Assembly (NCBI GenBank): GCA_024704175.1
Contig: CP085629.1
Span: 3,720,001-3,784,000 of the forward strand
Direction of reading: 5' to 3'
Length of the DNA stretch: 64,000 nt
Origin: Paenibacillus sp. P25
Lineage (GTDB): Bacteria > Bacillota > Bacilli > Paenibacillales > NBRC-103111
Part shown: positions 39,760 to 49,108 of the stretch, piece after piece
How positions within the stretch are numbered: the stretch's first letter is position 1
How the letters are laid out: every line of letters begins with the position of its first letter
Translations under genes and position numbers: made by a program
Notes under the pieces: model-generated
Database searches by the model: none
Seen by the model: only the letters and a program-made list of their open reading frames with translations
Told to the model about the DNA's origin: nothing

Positions 39760-41587
39760 GGTCCCGGTTCCTCCTTCTCCTCCCGTAGGACAGGGATCGT
39801 CAACTCCACCTTCGTCCCTTGGCCCGGTTCGCTTGTATAGCTCAAACGGTAGCCGTCTTTGTAAAAGTGCCTGAGCCTTGCGTTCACATTCTGAATCGCG
39901 TAGCCCCCCGTATCCTGCGCCGTGTAGATATCGCTCTCCGGTCTGCGGCTCCAGGATCCGCCGGACGGTGTCCGCATCCATGCCCGCCCCGTTGTCTTCA
40001 ATGGTGAAATGCAGCGAATCCCCGGACAGCTCGCCCTTCACATGGACACAGCCGCCGCCGCGCTTCTTCTCGATTCCGTGCACCAGCGCGTTCTCGATGA
40101 ACGGCTGCAGACTGAGCTTCAGGATGACGAAGCCGCCCAGCTCGTCCGGAATATCGATCTGGTACTCCAGAAGGTCTCTGAACCGCATTTTCTGCAGAGA
40201 CAAATATAACTCGATCAGCTCCTTTTCCTTGGAGACGCTTGTGAAGCTCTTTCCGCGGTTCAGACTGAGCCGGAATAACCGGGACAGGTTGATGATCATT
40301 TCGCTGATGCCGCTCTGGCCCGCCCGCTCGGCCTCCCAGAAGATCGTATCCAGCATGTTGTATAGAAAATGAGGATTGATTTGCGACTGAAGCGCCTTGA
40401 GCTCGGCCTCCTTTTCCTTGAGCTCGCAGCACATACACGTCATCCACCAAGGTCTTGATGTTCGCCACCATGCTGTTGTAGCCCCGGCTCAGCTCTCCGA
40501 TTTCATCCCGGTACTTGATGTCGACCCGCTCGTCAAACTGGCCGTTCTGGAACCGCTTCATCGATTGCAGCAAACGCTTCACCGGAGCGGTGATGAAGGA
40601 TGTCATGAACATCATAAACGGGATGCTGAGCAGGAGGCAGAGCAGGATCAGCACCACCACGAACGACTGAATGGAGCTCAGCTCCTTGGTGAGCGATGCC
40701 AGAGGCACCCCGTACAGAATGCGCCAGCCGTTCTCATTGACGGCGCTGTAAGAGACCAAGAGATCCTCGCCGTTCAGATGAACAATTGTGGAATCCGCAT
40801 TCGGCGTCTGCTTCAGCTTCTCGAAGGCCGGGTTCGGCGCATCGGTATGGTAGAACTCCTTGCCCGCTTTGAGCAGCGGATAGCCGCTCCCGTCCAGAAT
40901 GACGATGCCGTGGTCCGGGTCGTACAGATTCTTCAAATACATGCTGCGGATGGTCTCCGTGTTGATGCCTACGAAGATAAACCCGATTGTATTTCCGCTT
41001 GTTCCGCTGCGGATCATTCGCGTCATGCCGATTTTCTCGTTGCGGTTGTTTTGGATGAATACGTTGTTCTCGTCCGTCATCGGGAACCAATAGGAGGCTC
41101 CGCTCCGCTCCACCGTCTTCTTATAGATCGGGCTCGCCTCAATACGGGCGAAATCGCTGGCTCCGCCGCTGTCGTCCGTGGCCTGCTGGAACAGCGGGTA
41201 AGCCGCTTTGCCGTAGAGCGACAAAAAATCAAAATTGCTCGTTATGAGCATCTGGCTCATAATCGACGAGGTAGGGCCGGAATAAAGCAGCCGCTCCAAC
41301 TGGACGGGATCGACGGACGGGTACTGGAGGATGTCCTGCACCGTGGAAGAAAGGCTGAATACGGTCACCCAATCGGCAATATTCTTTTGGAGCCCGGTAA
41401 TATTGTTGTCGATTTCCTTGATGACGCCGAGGTTGGTCGCGCTCACCTTGCTGACGATTTGTTTACTGGAAGTCTGGTAAGAATAATAGCCTAGCGTCAG
41501 CGTGATAATGACAATCAGCAGGTAGAATAGAATAAAGATCTTATATTTGATGCTCAAATTCATAAAGTAATTAGCCAAGGCGATCAC
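39756..41587 (-). CDS. YesM-type sensor histidine kinase (frameshifted)
   Basis: Membrane kinase of about 610 residues: membrane segment 1 (IFILFYLLIVIITLTLGYY), dCache-like extracellular sensor, membrane segment 2 (FVVVLILLCLLLSIPFMMFM), HAMP (YRDEIGELSRGYNSMVANI), His_kinase motif QINPHFLYNMLDTIFW and ATPase motif IEDNGAGMD. It is broken near 40435 (before ELKEKEAELKALQSQ) and near 39930 (the end continues GGYAIQNVNARLRHFYKDGY). It is the first gene of the unit kinase-regulator-GH42; the 236-bp divergent region before the ABC operon shows no clear operator. Confidence 0.87.
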
Positions 41588-41823
41588 GAACCTTATGCAC
41601 TCCTTCTATACAGAGGGAGAGCTTAGTATTGGTATTCCGTATTTTATCCTTGAATCCGCATTTTAACAATGTCATCCGCCAATCATTCGACAAAATTAAA
41701 CTTTATACGTTTTTTCTCTACTGACCGCACCGCCTCCCCTTTGTTAATATCCAAATATAAGCTTCACGACTTCGCAATAGAGAAACAATCATCAGGCACC
41801 TATTCCTAATCAGGGGAATCCAC

Positions 41824-43197
41824 ATGAATAAGAAGAATATGAACCGAAAAAGCAAACTGAACAAGGTCGCGCTTCTGACAGCGGCTGTCGCCATGGTCGG
41901 CACCTTGAGCGCATGCGGCGGAGCTTCATCCGGCGGTGCGAGCGGCGGCAATCAGCAAAGCGCAGGCACGTCCGATTCCAAAGGAAAAACCGTGACGCTC
42001 CGCCTCTTCTCCAACCTCCCGGACCGTAAATCGGGACAAGGGCTGGCCGAGCAGATGGTCATTGACAGCTACATGAAGGAAAATCCGAACGTCAAAATCG
42101 ATGTCGAAGCTTTGGCCGAGGAGCCGTTCAAGAACAAGCTGAAAGCCTATATGGCTTCCAACGAGCCGATCGACATCACGATGGTACATGGCGGCGCCGA
42201 GCTCAGCACGCTGGTTCAGGCCAAATATGTGAAGGAGCTAAGCCCCAAGGATTACGAAGGGGACAAGTACAACTTCCTGCCCGGGGTGTTCAAATCGTTC
42301 ACCTTCGACAACAAAATTTACGGCCTGCCCCGCAACAGCGACTATGAAGTGATCTACTACAACAAAAAACTGTTCGAGGACAACGGAGTCAAAGTCCCGG
42401 CCACCTTTGGCGAGCCGCTGGACGCGGCGAAAGCGCGCGGGCCAAAGGGGTTACGCCGATGTCCATCAACGGCAAGGACTTGTGGAGCTTCGGCGAGCTG
42501 TTCCAGAACCTCGCTCAGCGCGTGAGCGGGGACCAGAACGCGATCCTCGATGCCGTAGCGGGAAAGAAAACGTTCACGCAGGACAGCGGCTTCCTGGATG
42601 CGGCCAAGCTCATGAAGCAAATGAACGACGCGAAAATGTTCCAGGATTCGTTCATGACCGCCGATTACGGCGCATCGCAGAACCTGTTCACCCAAGGCAA
42701 AGCGGCCATGTGGTATATGGGCTCCTGGGAAGCCGGCATGGCGACCAACGAGAAGCTCGCCTGAGACGTTCCGCAAGAACCTCGGTGTAATTAAGTTCCC
42801 GGTTGTCGACGGCGGCAAAGGCAAAGAGAGCGACCTGCTCGCTTGGAACGGCGGCGGCTACGCGCTGACCACCTCCTCCAAAAATCCGGAGGAAGCCAAG
42901 AAATTCTTCGACTACCTCATGAGCGCGAACCAATGGGCGAAAAATGCTTGGGATACCGGCGCCGCGGTACCGGCGCAGAAATATACGTTGACCGGTAAAG
43001 AAAGCGACGTGCAGAAGCAGCTGACGGATATTCTCGTGAACGCTTCTTCCACAGCGGGTGCTTCCTTCATTGACTACGGCACACCGGCCTTCAAGGACGA
43101 AGTACAGAACGCCTTCGGCAAGTTCTTCGCCGGCGACTCCACGCCGGAGCAGCTGGTAGCGGATCTTCAAGCCGCAGCGGACAAACAGAAGAAATAA
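41824..43197 (+). CDS. ABC solute-binding lipoprotein (frameshifted)
   Basis: Sugar-binding lipoprotein of about 457 residues: signal peptide with lipobox TLSAC, then TLRLFSNLPDRKSGQGLAEQ and binding-domain motifs (IYGLPRNSDYEVIYYNKKLF, FTQGKAAMWYMGSWEAGM). The frame is broken near 42420-42460 and near 42760; the last frame resumes at FRKNLGVIKFPVVDGGKGK and ends at 43197. It is the first gene of a plus-strand ABC operon divergent from the kinase-regulator-GH42 unit. Confidence 0.87.
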
Positions 43198-43220
43198 TAA
43201 ACGATAAAGAGAAAGTGGTT

Positions 43221-43253
43221 AAGGACAGGTGCTTTCCTGTCCTTATCATTTTT
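43221..43253 (+). terminator. Attenuator-like hairpin between binding protein and permease
   Basis: Perfect 9-bp stem AAGGACAGG (43221-43229) / CCTGTCCTT (43236-43244) with a 6-base loop, followed by ATCATTTTT. It lies 23 bp after the binding-protein stop and before the permease start. Confidence 0.65.
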
Positions 43254-43275
43254 CATAGGATGGAGCTGATAACCG

Positions 43276-44167
43276 ATGCAAAAAGTTTTAAGCAATAAGC
43301 TGGCCATCTTCCTCTTCGTCTTTCCGGGGATTCTGCTGTTCGTGCTGACCTTTCTGGCTCCGATCGTGCTGAGCGGCTACTATTCCTTGACGGATACGCT
43401 GGGACCCGGCACCGCCGTGCATATGGTCGGTCTGGAGAACTTCAAGAATCTGTTGTTCCACGACCCGCGCTTCTGGAAATCGCTGCTCAATGCCCTGCTC
43501 CTCGGCGCCGGATATATCATTCTGCAGCATCCGATCTGCATCCTGTTCGCCATCATGCTCGACCGGCTCGGAGGCAAAGCGGAGAAAATTTTCCGTACGA
43601 TCTTCTTCATCCCCTGCGTGATCTCCGTGGTCGTCATTTCGCGGATGTGGCTGACGATCCTCGATCCGGATTTCGGGATCTTGAACAAATTGCTCGACAT
43701 CATCGGATTATCCTCCTGGAAGCACGCGTGGCTGGGCGATACGCATACGGCCCTCTTTTCCCTGCTGTTTATTCTGATCTGGTCCGGCTTCGGCTGGGGA
43801 CTGCTGTTCTATTACGCCGGCATCAAGGGCATTCCGGAGGAGCTGTATGAAGCTGCTCAATTGGACGGGGCCTCCGGCCTCAGACTGCACCTTCGCATCA
43901 CCGTACCGCTCGCTGTCTCCGGTCATTGCCGTTCAAGTGACGCTGGCGATCATTACGGCTTTGAAGCAAATGGAGACCGTGTTCCTGACCACCAACGGCG
44001 GGCCCGGCGACGCCACCCAGTTCCTTGCGGTTTACTTGTACAATCAAGCGTTTGCCGCAAGCCAGTACGGGTATGCGAACGCGATTTCCATTGTGTTTAT
44101 CGTCGTCTGTCTGATCTTTACGTACCTGAGCAACAAATTGATCCGCAGCGACGCTCCGGAATACTAA
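43276..44167 (+). CDS. ABC sugar permease, MalF type (frameshifted)
   Basis: Permease of about 297 residues with six membrane segments. The EAA loop is LYEAAQLDGASGLRLHLRIT; the frame breaks near 43900 just after it, and the remainder (VIAVQVTLAIITALKQMETV, FLTTNGGPGDATQF) continues in another frame to 44167. It is paired with the MalG-type permease 6 bp downstream. Confidence 0.87.
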
Positions 44168-44173
44168 GGGGGG

Positions 44174-45004
44174 ATGGAGTTGAAAACGAAACAAAAAACG
44201 GTTCTTTGGATCCTGTTCTTACTGGTCGCCTTTGCGCAGCTGTTCCCCTTAATCTGGCTGGTGGATTTCTCATTTGTGGACAGCAACGATTTCTTCTCTT
44301 CGGTTATTCTGAAATGGCCCAGCGAGCCCCAGTGGATCAATTATTTCAATGCTTGGGTCGACGGGAAGTTCCCGCAATACTTGTTCAACAGCGTGCTGGT
44401 CTCGGGCGTAACGATCATACTCACCGTCTTCTTGTCCTTGTCGCTCGGCTATGCCTTTACGCGAATGAAGTGGAAGCTGCGTTCCTTCTTCTTTACGATC
44501 ATTCTGCTCGGCATTATGATCCCGGTTCACGCCACGCTGCTGCCGAACTTCGCGATCTTCAAGTCGCTCGGTCTGACCAATTCGTATCTGGGCTTGATCC
44601 TTCCTTACACGGCGGTGTCCGTTCCGCTCGGTACGTTTATTCTGTCCGGCTTCCTGCGCAGCATTCCGGCCGCTATTGAGGAATCGGCGATCATGGACGG
44701 CTGCAGCATTTACCGCATCGTCTTCCAGATCATTCTGCCGCTGACAATGCCGGCGCTCGTTACAATCGCGGTCACGACGTTCCTGAACTGCTGGAACGAG
44801 TTCATTATGGCGTCGACCTTCTTAAGCAAGGATACGCTGAAGACACTGCCCTTCTCCGTCATGAACTTCGCGGGGCAGTATTCCTCGGACTACGGCTCGC
44901 AGTTTGCGGTGATGGTGCTGACCTCGATTCCCGCCATTATCATTTATGCGCTGTTCAATGAGCAAATTACGAAGGGTGTTACAGCTGGGGCTGTGAAGGG
45001 GTAA
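44174..45004 (+). CDS. ABC sugar permease, MalG type
   Basis: Intact 276-residue permease with six membrane segments, EAA loop PAAIEESAIMDGCSIYRIVF and C-terminus EQITKGVTAGAVKG. It is the last gene of the operon, followed at once by a strong terminator. With the GH42 beta-galactosidase across the divergent promoter, galactoside import is plausible. Confidence 0.93.
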   Translation: MELKTKQKTVLWILFLLVAFAQLFPLIWLVDFSFVDSNDFFSSVILKWPSEPQWINYFNAWVDGKFPQYLFNSVLVSGVTIILTVFLSLSLGYAFTRMKWKLRSFFFTIILLGIMIPVHATLLPNFAIFKSLGLTNSYLGLILPYTAVSVPLGTFILSGFLRSIPAAIEESAIMDGCSIYRIVFQIILPLTMPALVTIAVTTFLNCWNEFIMASTFLSKDTLKTLPFSVMNFAGQYSSDYGSQFAVMVLTSIPAIIIYALFNEQITKGVTAGAVKG

Positions 45005-45010
45005 TAGTGA

Positions 45011-45049
45011 AGAACCGTCCGAAAAATTTCTTTCGGGCGGTTCTTTTGT
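45011..45049 (+). terminator. Rho-independent terminator of the ABC operon
   Basis: 14-bp stem AGAACCGTCCGAAA / TTTCGGGCGGTTCT with one G-T pair and a 6-base loop, followed by TTTTG, starting 7 bp after the permease stop. Confidence 0.85.
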
Positions 45050-45110
45050 TGTGCGGAAACCGTAAGTGTTAACTCCAAAACCTATAATCGCCGCCCGTTC
45101 CCCTTTTTTA

Positions 45111-45830
45111 TCATGGAAGATGAATTATTAAAGCGGGGCGCACGCCGTCGCGGGCCAGACTGACATTCGCATAGCTGCGGATACTGCAGCCTGGGCCGAC
45201 AAAATACGCACGCGAAGGCTTGTTTCCTTGTGTCCGCATGACCACCACCAGGAACAGCCGACTTCTTCGCCGTTTCGGATGATATAGTTATCTTTGTCCG
45301 TTTTATCATAGACATATAAGCTGCATCCATCGGTTTTTTTCAATTTGGCAAAGTCCGTTCCAACGGCGCGCCGCAATTCCTTGCCGTGGATATCGGAGAA
45401 CTTCTTTATCTCGGTAACGCTGAGCAAAAATACCTTGTCCTCCGTGTCCGGGCTCGCCTTCCCCGTTGTCCGTGCACCGGGTCGTCTTTATCCATTCCTT
45501 TTCGGCGGCATCGAATGTCGTGTTATAGAACTCCTCGTTCAGCCACTTGCGCAAATCACAGTCACACCACGTCATATCCACGCTGTCGCGCCATTTTATA
45601 TCCGCACTCACGCCGTGATACCGCCTGCAGTCCAGAATGTCCTCGCTCAAAATGAACAGCTCGCCGCCCGAATTTTGCAGAACGCGCCATTTGATCGGCG
45701 GCGCTTTACCGTCCTCTGACTGCGGATACGTGCCGAATGTCATGATTTCGCCGGGCTTTATGCTCCGGTTCGGCGTGAAAGCAGGCTTGCCGTTTTCCAA
45801 TAAGCTCTCCTCCTTTTTTCTTTCTACCAT
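45111..45830 (-). CDS. DUF6273-domain protein (frameshifted)
   Basis: Protein of about 240 residues with a DUF6273 domain: FGTYPQSEDGKAPPIKWRVL, LRKWLNEEFYNTTFDAAEKE and the hallmark end WWLRTQG...GVRPALII, which becomes readable after correcting breaks near 45440 and 45237. The corrected frame stops at 45111. There is no signal peptide or membrane segment. The fold resembles formylglycine-enzyme/lectin-like modules, and its function is unknown. It is monocistronic and unrelated to its neighbours, as DUF6273 genes often are. Confidence 0.7.
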
Positions 45831-45954
45831 TAATCATACAACCTTCATGCAAGATTTCGTTTTGTATGCCGGCAATCCTTGTGCAGACGGAAGGTATTTC
45901 TTAAAATATTGTTGATGGGGTTTAAGGTTTCACTTTAAGGAAAGGTGCTCGCCC

Positions 45955-46659
45955 ATGGACAAAAACTATACGCCGAAACAAATGGCCGTGAAACTTCATA
46001 TTAGTACCACCACCTTGCGAAGATATGAAGATCTCGGTTTGGTGCCCGACGTGCCCCGGACAGCCAGTAATAGAAGATACTATACACCGGTTCATGTTCA
46101 AGCTTTCATTGCCTTACGCGCCTTAATCAAAGGATTCGATATTCCCGTCGCCTACGAGGTCATGAGCTTGTTAAAAGAAGGCCGCGTCGAACAGGCACTT
46201 TGGATCATCAATTTGCATCAGTACAACATTCAAGCAGAGAAGCAGCGAGTCGAAGAGGTCATGAGCCTCATTCATCGAGCGGATTTCTCCAGGTACAGGA
46301 ATGTGCAGGTAACGGAAGAAATGAGGATCGGGGAAGTCGCCGCTATAGCCGGTGTGAATCCATCGGCTATTCGGCATTGGGAAAAGGAGGGGCTTATCCG
46401 CTCCGAGAGGAGCCCGGAAAACGGATATAGGGTCTTTACGCCGCGGGAATTAAAAAAAATTATTGTCATCAGCAGTTTAAGGAAAACCGTCTATTTTATC
46501 GAGAGCATGAAGGAGCCGCTTGCCGCCTTGGAAACACAAGATCTAACTGCTATTGAGCGCTCCTTCCAGGTGGCTCTGCTGAAGCTGAATGAGCAGTTGG
46601 TCAAGCAGATGAATGGCATATCGGAAATGATGAGATATATAGACTCTATTGCAAAGTAG
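45955..46659 (+). CDS. Tandem double-MerR regulator
   Basis: Intact 234-residue protein with two MerR-type winged-helix domains: the first at about residues 5-70 (YTPKQMAVKLHISTTTLRRY, EDLGLVPDVPRTASNRRYY), the second at about 122-190 (MRIGEVAAIAGVNPSAIRHW, EKEGLIRSERSPENGYRVF), each followed by a helical segment. Normal MerR proteins have one such domain plus a dimerisation coiled coil. There is no effector domain or metal-binding cysteine. A short direct repeat TTTAAGG lies in the leader. It converges on an MFS pump gene. Confidence 0.85.
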   Translation: MDKNYTPKQMAVKLHISTTTLRRYEDLGLVPDVPRTASNRRYYTPVHVQAFIALRALIKGFDIPVAYEVMSLLKEGRVEQALWIINLHQYNIQAEKQRVEEVMSLIHRADFSRYRNVQVTEEMRIGEVAAIAGVNPSAIRHWEKEGLIRSERSPENGYRVFTPRELKKIIVISSLRKTVYFIESMKEPLAALETQDLTAIERSFQVALLKLNEQLVKQMNGISEMMRYIDSIAK

Positions 46660-46669
46660 AGTGGTGGTT

Positions 46670-46697
46670 GCAAAAGAAAAGCCCCCGAATCGGGGGC
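46670..46697 (-). terminator. Terminator of the MFS gene
   Basis: Perfect stem GCCCCCG/CGGGGGC (46681-46697) with a short AAT centre, followed on the minus strand by TTTTCTTTTG. It lies between the convergent MFS and MerR genes. Confidence 0.75.
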
Positions 46698-46771
46698 GGC
46701 GAATGAGAATGGCGTTACCTGCCGGACGCGTCCGACGGGGCTGGCATATTGGAATCCGCACGATTACAGCG

Positions 46772-48139
46772 TTAGCGCGAATCTGCAGCTCGATTCAACC
46801 CGCTTGCTTCCGCCGACGGCTTCGGAGCATCATTTCCTGCGGTTTGGCGGTACCACAGCAGCATGCCCAGAGAGCAAAGGCTGATCAGCAGCAGAAATTC
46901 GTATACGTGCTTATAGTCGCCGGCAAGCGGCAGGTCCTTCTGAAGGGCGAGAAGCAGCCCGCAAACGGCGACGGAAAGCGAGCCGCCGAAAAACTGGATC
47001 AATTGCATCAGCCCCATGCCGGAGCCTACCAAGGGCTTGGGCAGGATGCGCAGCGTTTCGTTATTGAGCGAAGCGATCGTCGCCGAGAAGGATGGCGAGA
47101 AGCAGAGATAACCGCACATGATGACCGCCGGCGAGACCGCCAGCCCCCAGGAGAACCAAGCCAGCACGACGGCAAGAATGGCGTGTCCGAGCAGCAGAAA
47201 CCGCAGATTGCCGTACCGGTCGATCCATCTCCCGACGAAGCGGGTCAGGAAGGCCGACAGGATGGCGCCGGGAGCGATCGTGAGGCCGATGGCCATAGGC
47301 GATTTGTCAAACAGATTGGCAAGCACGAGCGGCATCAGAAACAAGTTGCCGAGGTTCAGCACCAGGATGCAGAAGCCAACGGCCAGCGACTTGCGGTACG
47401 ACGAGCCCTTCAGCGGCGCAGGCGCGATGAATGGCTCCTTCGCTCTTCTCAGATGCCAGGCATGTGCGGCCAACGACGCGAGGCTGACGGCAAACCAAAG
47501 GGCGGAGCGCTGCGTCACGGCGGTCAGCAAGGCGGCTGCATTGACAACGGTCAAAGCGGCACCCAGGATATCGAAGCGGAAAGGCTTCGGCTGCTCTTTC
47601 GGCAGCAGGCGCAGCAGTACAGGAAGAACTACCAGCACGAGGCAGGTGACGACGAACAGCCCGTTCCAGCCGAAGAACTCGCTGATGAGGCCGCCGGCAA
47701 TCGGACCGAGCCCGAAGGCCATCGCACTGCCCGCCGATATCATCGCAATCGCCCGGCCGCGTCTTTCAAAGGGAATATAGCGGCTGGCGAGTACAAGTCC
47801 GAGTCCGGCCAACGCTCCGGCGCCGGCCGACTGCAGAATGCGGGCGGCCAGCAGCAGGTGGAAATCCCGCGCAAAGATCCCGAAGACGGACGCCAGGCCA
47901 AGGACCGTGAGTCCTATGGCCACCAGCCTGCGGATCGGCACGGTGTCGGAGAGCCTGCTGTAAACGACCGTGGATAACGCGTATCCGATCGAATAGCTCG
48001 AAATAATCCAAGAGCCGAGATCCGCCGTAATGCCGAGATCCCGGATGATGCCCGGAATGGAAACATTGAACATCGTCGTGTTCATCACCACGATGAAGAG
48101 GCCGAACGACCAGATCGGCATCACGATTTTATCATTCAT
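46772..48139 (-). CDS. MFS efflux transporter, TetL/QacA (DHA2)-like
   Basis: Intact 455-residue transporter with 12-14 predicted membrane segments. The N-terminal half shows WIISSYSIGYALSTVVYSRL (compare the WxxTxYxL region of DHA2 pumps), loop SDTVPIRRLVAIGL, and the antiporter motif C region LGLVLASRYIPFERRG/GSAMAFGLGPIAGG. Such pumps export drugs or metabolites in exchange for protons. It is divergent from an IclR regulator with a palindromic site between the genes, which suggests ligand-controlled export or import. The substrate is unknown. Confidence 0.85.
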   Translation of the reverse strand: MNDKIVMPIWSFGLFIVVMNTTMFNVSIPGIIRDLGITADLGSWIISSYSIGYALSTVVYSRLSDTVPIRRLVAIGLTVLGLASVFGIFARDFHLLLAARILQSAGAGALAGLGLVLASRYIPFERRGRAIAMISAGSAMAFGLGPIAGGLISEFFGWNGLFVVTCLVLVVLPVLLRLLPKEQPKPFRFDILGAALTVVNAAALLTAVTQRSALWFAVSLASLAAHAWHLRRAKEPFIAPAPLKGSSYRKSLAVGFCILVLNLGNLFLMPLVLANLFDKSPMAIGLTIAPGAILSAFLTRFVGRWIDRYGNLRFLLLGHAILAVVLAWFSWGLAVSPAVIMCGYLCFSPSFSATIASLNNETLRILPKPLVGSGMGLMQLIQFFGGSLSVAVCGLLLALQKDLPLAGDYKHVYEFLLLISLCSLGMLLWYRQTAGNDAPKPSAEASGLNRAADSR

Positions 48140-48202
48140 TTCATTTCATCCTATCTTTCCGATTTAAATACACCTGTCTAGATTAACATAGAGTGTATGG
48201 CA

Positions 48203-48234
48203 TATAATAGATTGATGTCCCGTATAGAGGGACA
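48203..48234. promoter_or_regulatory. IclR promoter -10 and candidate IclR operator
   Basis: A perfect TATAAT (48203-48208, plus strand) with a poor -35 is followed 7 bp later by TGTCCC (48216-48221) / GGGACA (48229-48234), an inverted repeat with a 7-base centre. Its position at the transcription start in the MFS-IclR gap suits autorepression. Confidence 0.45.
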
Positions 48235-48277
48235 AATTAATTTTTTCTCTATTCGAGCAAGAAAGGAAATGCTGCAT

Positions 48278-49066
48278 ATGAACGATACCGGGCAGCCTCT
48301 GCTGTTATCATCGGTTCGAAATGCGCTCCGTATTCTCCAAGCCTTCACCACGGAGCATCCCGAACGGGGTGTCCGCGAGCTGGCCAAGGAGCTGCAGCTG
48401 AGCAAAAGCACCGTTCAGCGGCTAGTCGACACGCTCACCTCCGAAGGCTTCCTGGTTCAGAACGAGTCCACGCGAAAGTACCGCCTGGGGGTGCCCGTCC
48501 TCACTTTAAGCCGTGTGGTGACCACACATCTGGAAATTCATCAAGAGGCCCTGCCGCATCTTCAGCACCTGGTCGCGATCACGAACGAAACGGCGCTGCT
48601 CAGCGTGCTCGAAGGTACCCGAAGCGTTTATCTTCATAAGGTCGAACCTAAGCGTTCGGTGCGCATCTATACGGAAATCGGGGGACGCAACCCGCTTTAC
48701 TGCACGGCCAGCGGCAAAGCTCTGCTCGCTTATCAGGATCAAGAATTCATCGAGCGCGTTATGGAAGAAGGGCTCATTCCCTACACGAGCCGGACCATCA
48801 CGGACCCGGATACGCTGCGCCGTCATTTATCGGACATTCGGGCTAAAGGGTATGCGGTGAGCAAAGGGGAATATATCGATGAGGAGGAAATTCATTCGAT
48901 CGCGGCCCCGGTTCGGGATTATACCGGCAGGGTGTTTGCCGCCGTTACGATCACAGGTCCCGTGTACAGACTAAGGCCCGCCATGATCGAGGATTACGCG
49001 GACAAATTGACGAAGGAAGCGCTGGAAATATCCAAGCGAATAGGCTACAGCGGCCATCGAAAATAA
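48278..49066 (+). CDS. IclR-family regulator
   Basis: Intact regulator of about 262 residues. The N-terminal winged helix-turn-helix (VRNALRILQAFTTEHPERGV, LAKELQLSKSTVQRLVDTL) is followed by the IclR effector domain (RSVRIYTEIGGRNPLYCTAS, GYAVSKGEYIDEEEIHSIAA, PVRDYTGRVFAAVTITGP). I prefer the ATG at 48278 after AAAGGAA; in-frame upstream ATGs (48197, 48269) lack proper spacing. IclR effectors are usually small carboxylates or aromatics. It is divergent from the MFS gene, its likely target. Confidence 0.88.
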   Translation: MNDTGQPLLLSSVRNALRILQAFTTEHPERGVRELAKELQLSKSTVQRLVDTLTSEGFLVQNESTRKYRLGVPVLTLSRVVTTHLEIHQEALPHLQHLVAITNETALLSVLEGTRSVYLHKVEPKRSVRIYTEIGGRNPLYCTASGKALLAYQDQEFIERVMEEGLIPYTSRTITDPDTLRRHLSDIRAKGYAVSKGEYIDEEEIHSIAAPVRDYTGRVFAAVTITGPVYRLRPAMIEDYADKLTKEALEISKRIGYSGHRK

Positions 49067-49069
49067 CGA

Positions 49070-49093
49070 GCCCCGACCTTGTGAGATCGGGGC
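49070..49093. terminator. Terminator between convergent IclR and binding-protein genes
   Basis: 7-bp stem GCCCCGA (49070-49076) / TCGGGGC (49087-49093). The minus-strand side is followed by TTATTTTC, so it mainly serves the binding-protein gene. Confidence 0.6.
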
Positions 49094-49108
49094 CAAGTCA
49101 TCCGCCAG

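Noticed and set aside
38158..40443. Fused hybrid histidine kinase/AraC regulator
   Set aside because: The single frame arises from a frameshift in the kinase; normal separate genes with a 4-bp stop/start overlap explain it better.
43276..44679. 467-residue permease-like fusion
   Set aside because: After the EAA loop the frame becomes nonsense; the permease continues in another frame and ends at 44167.
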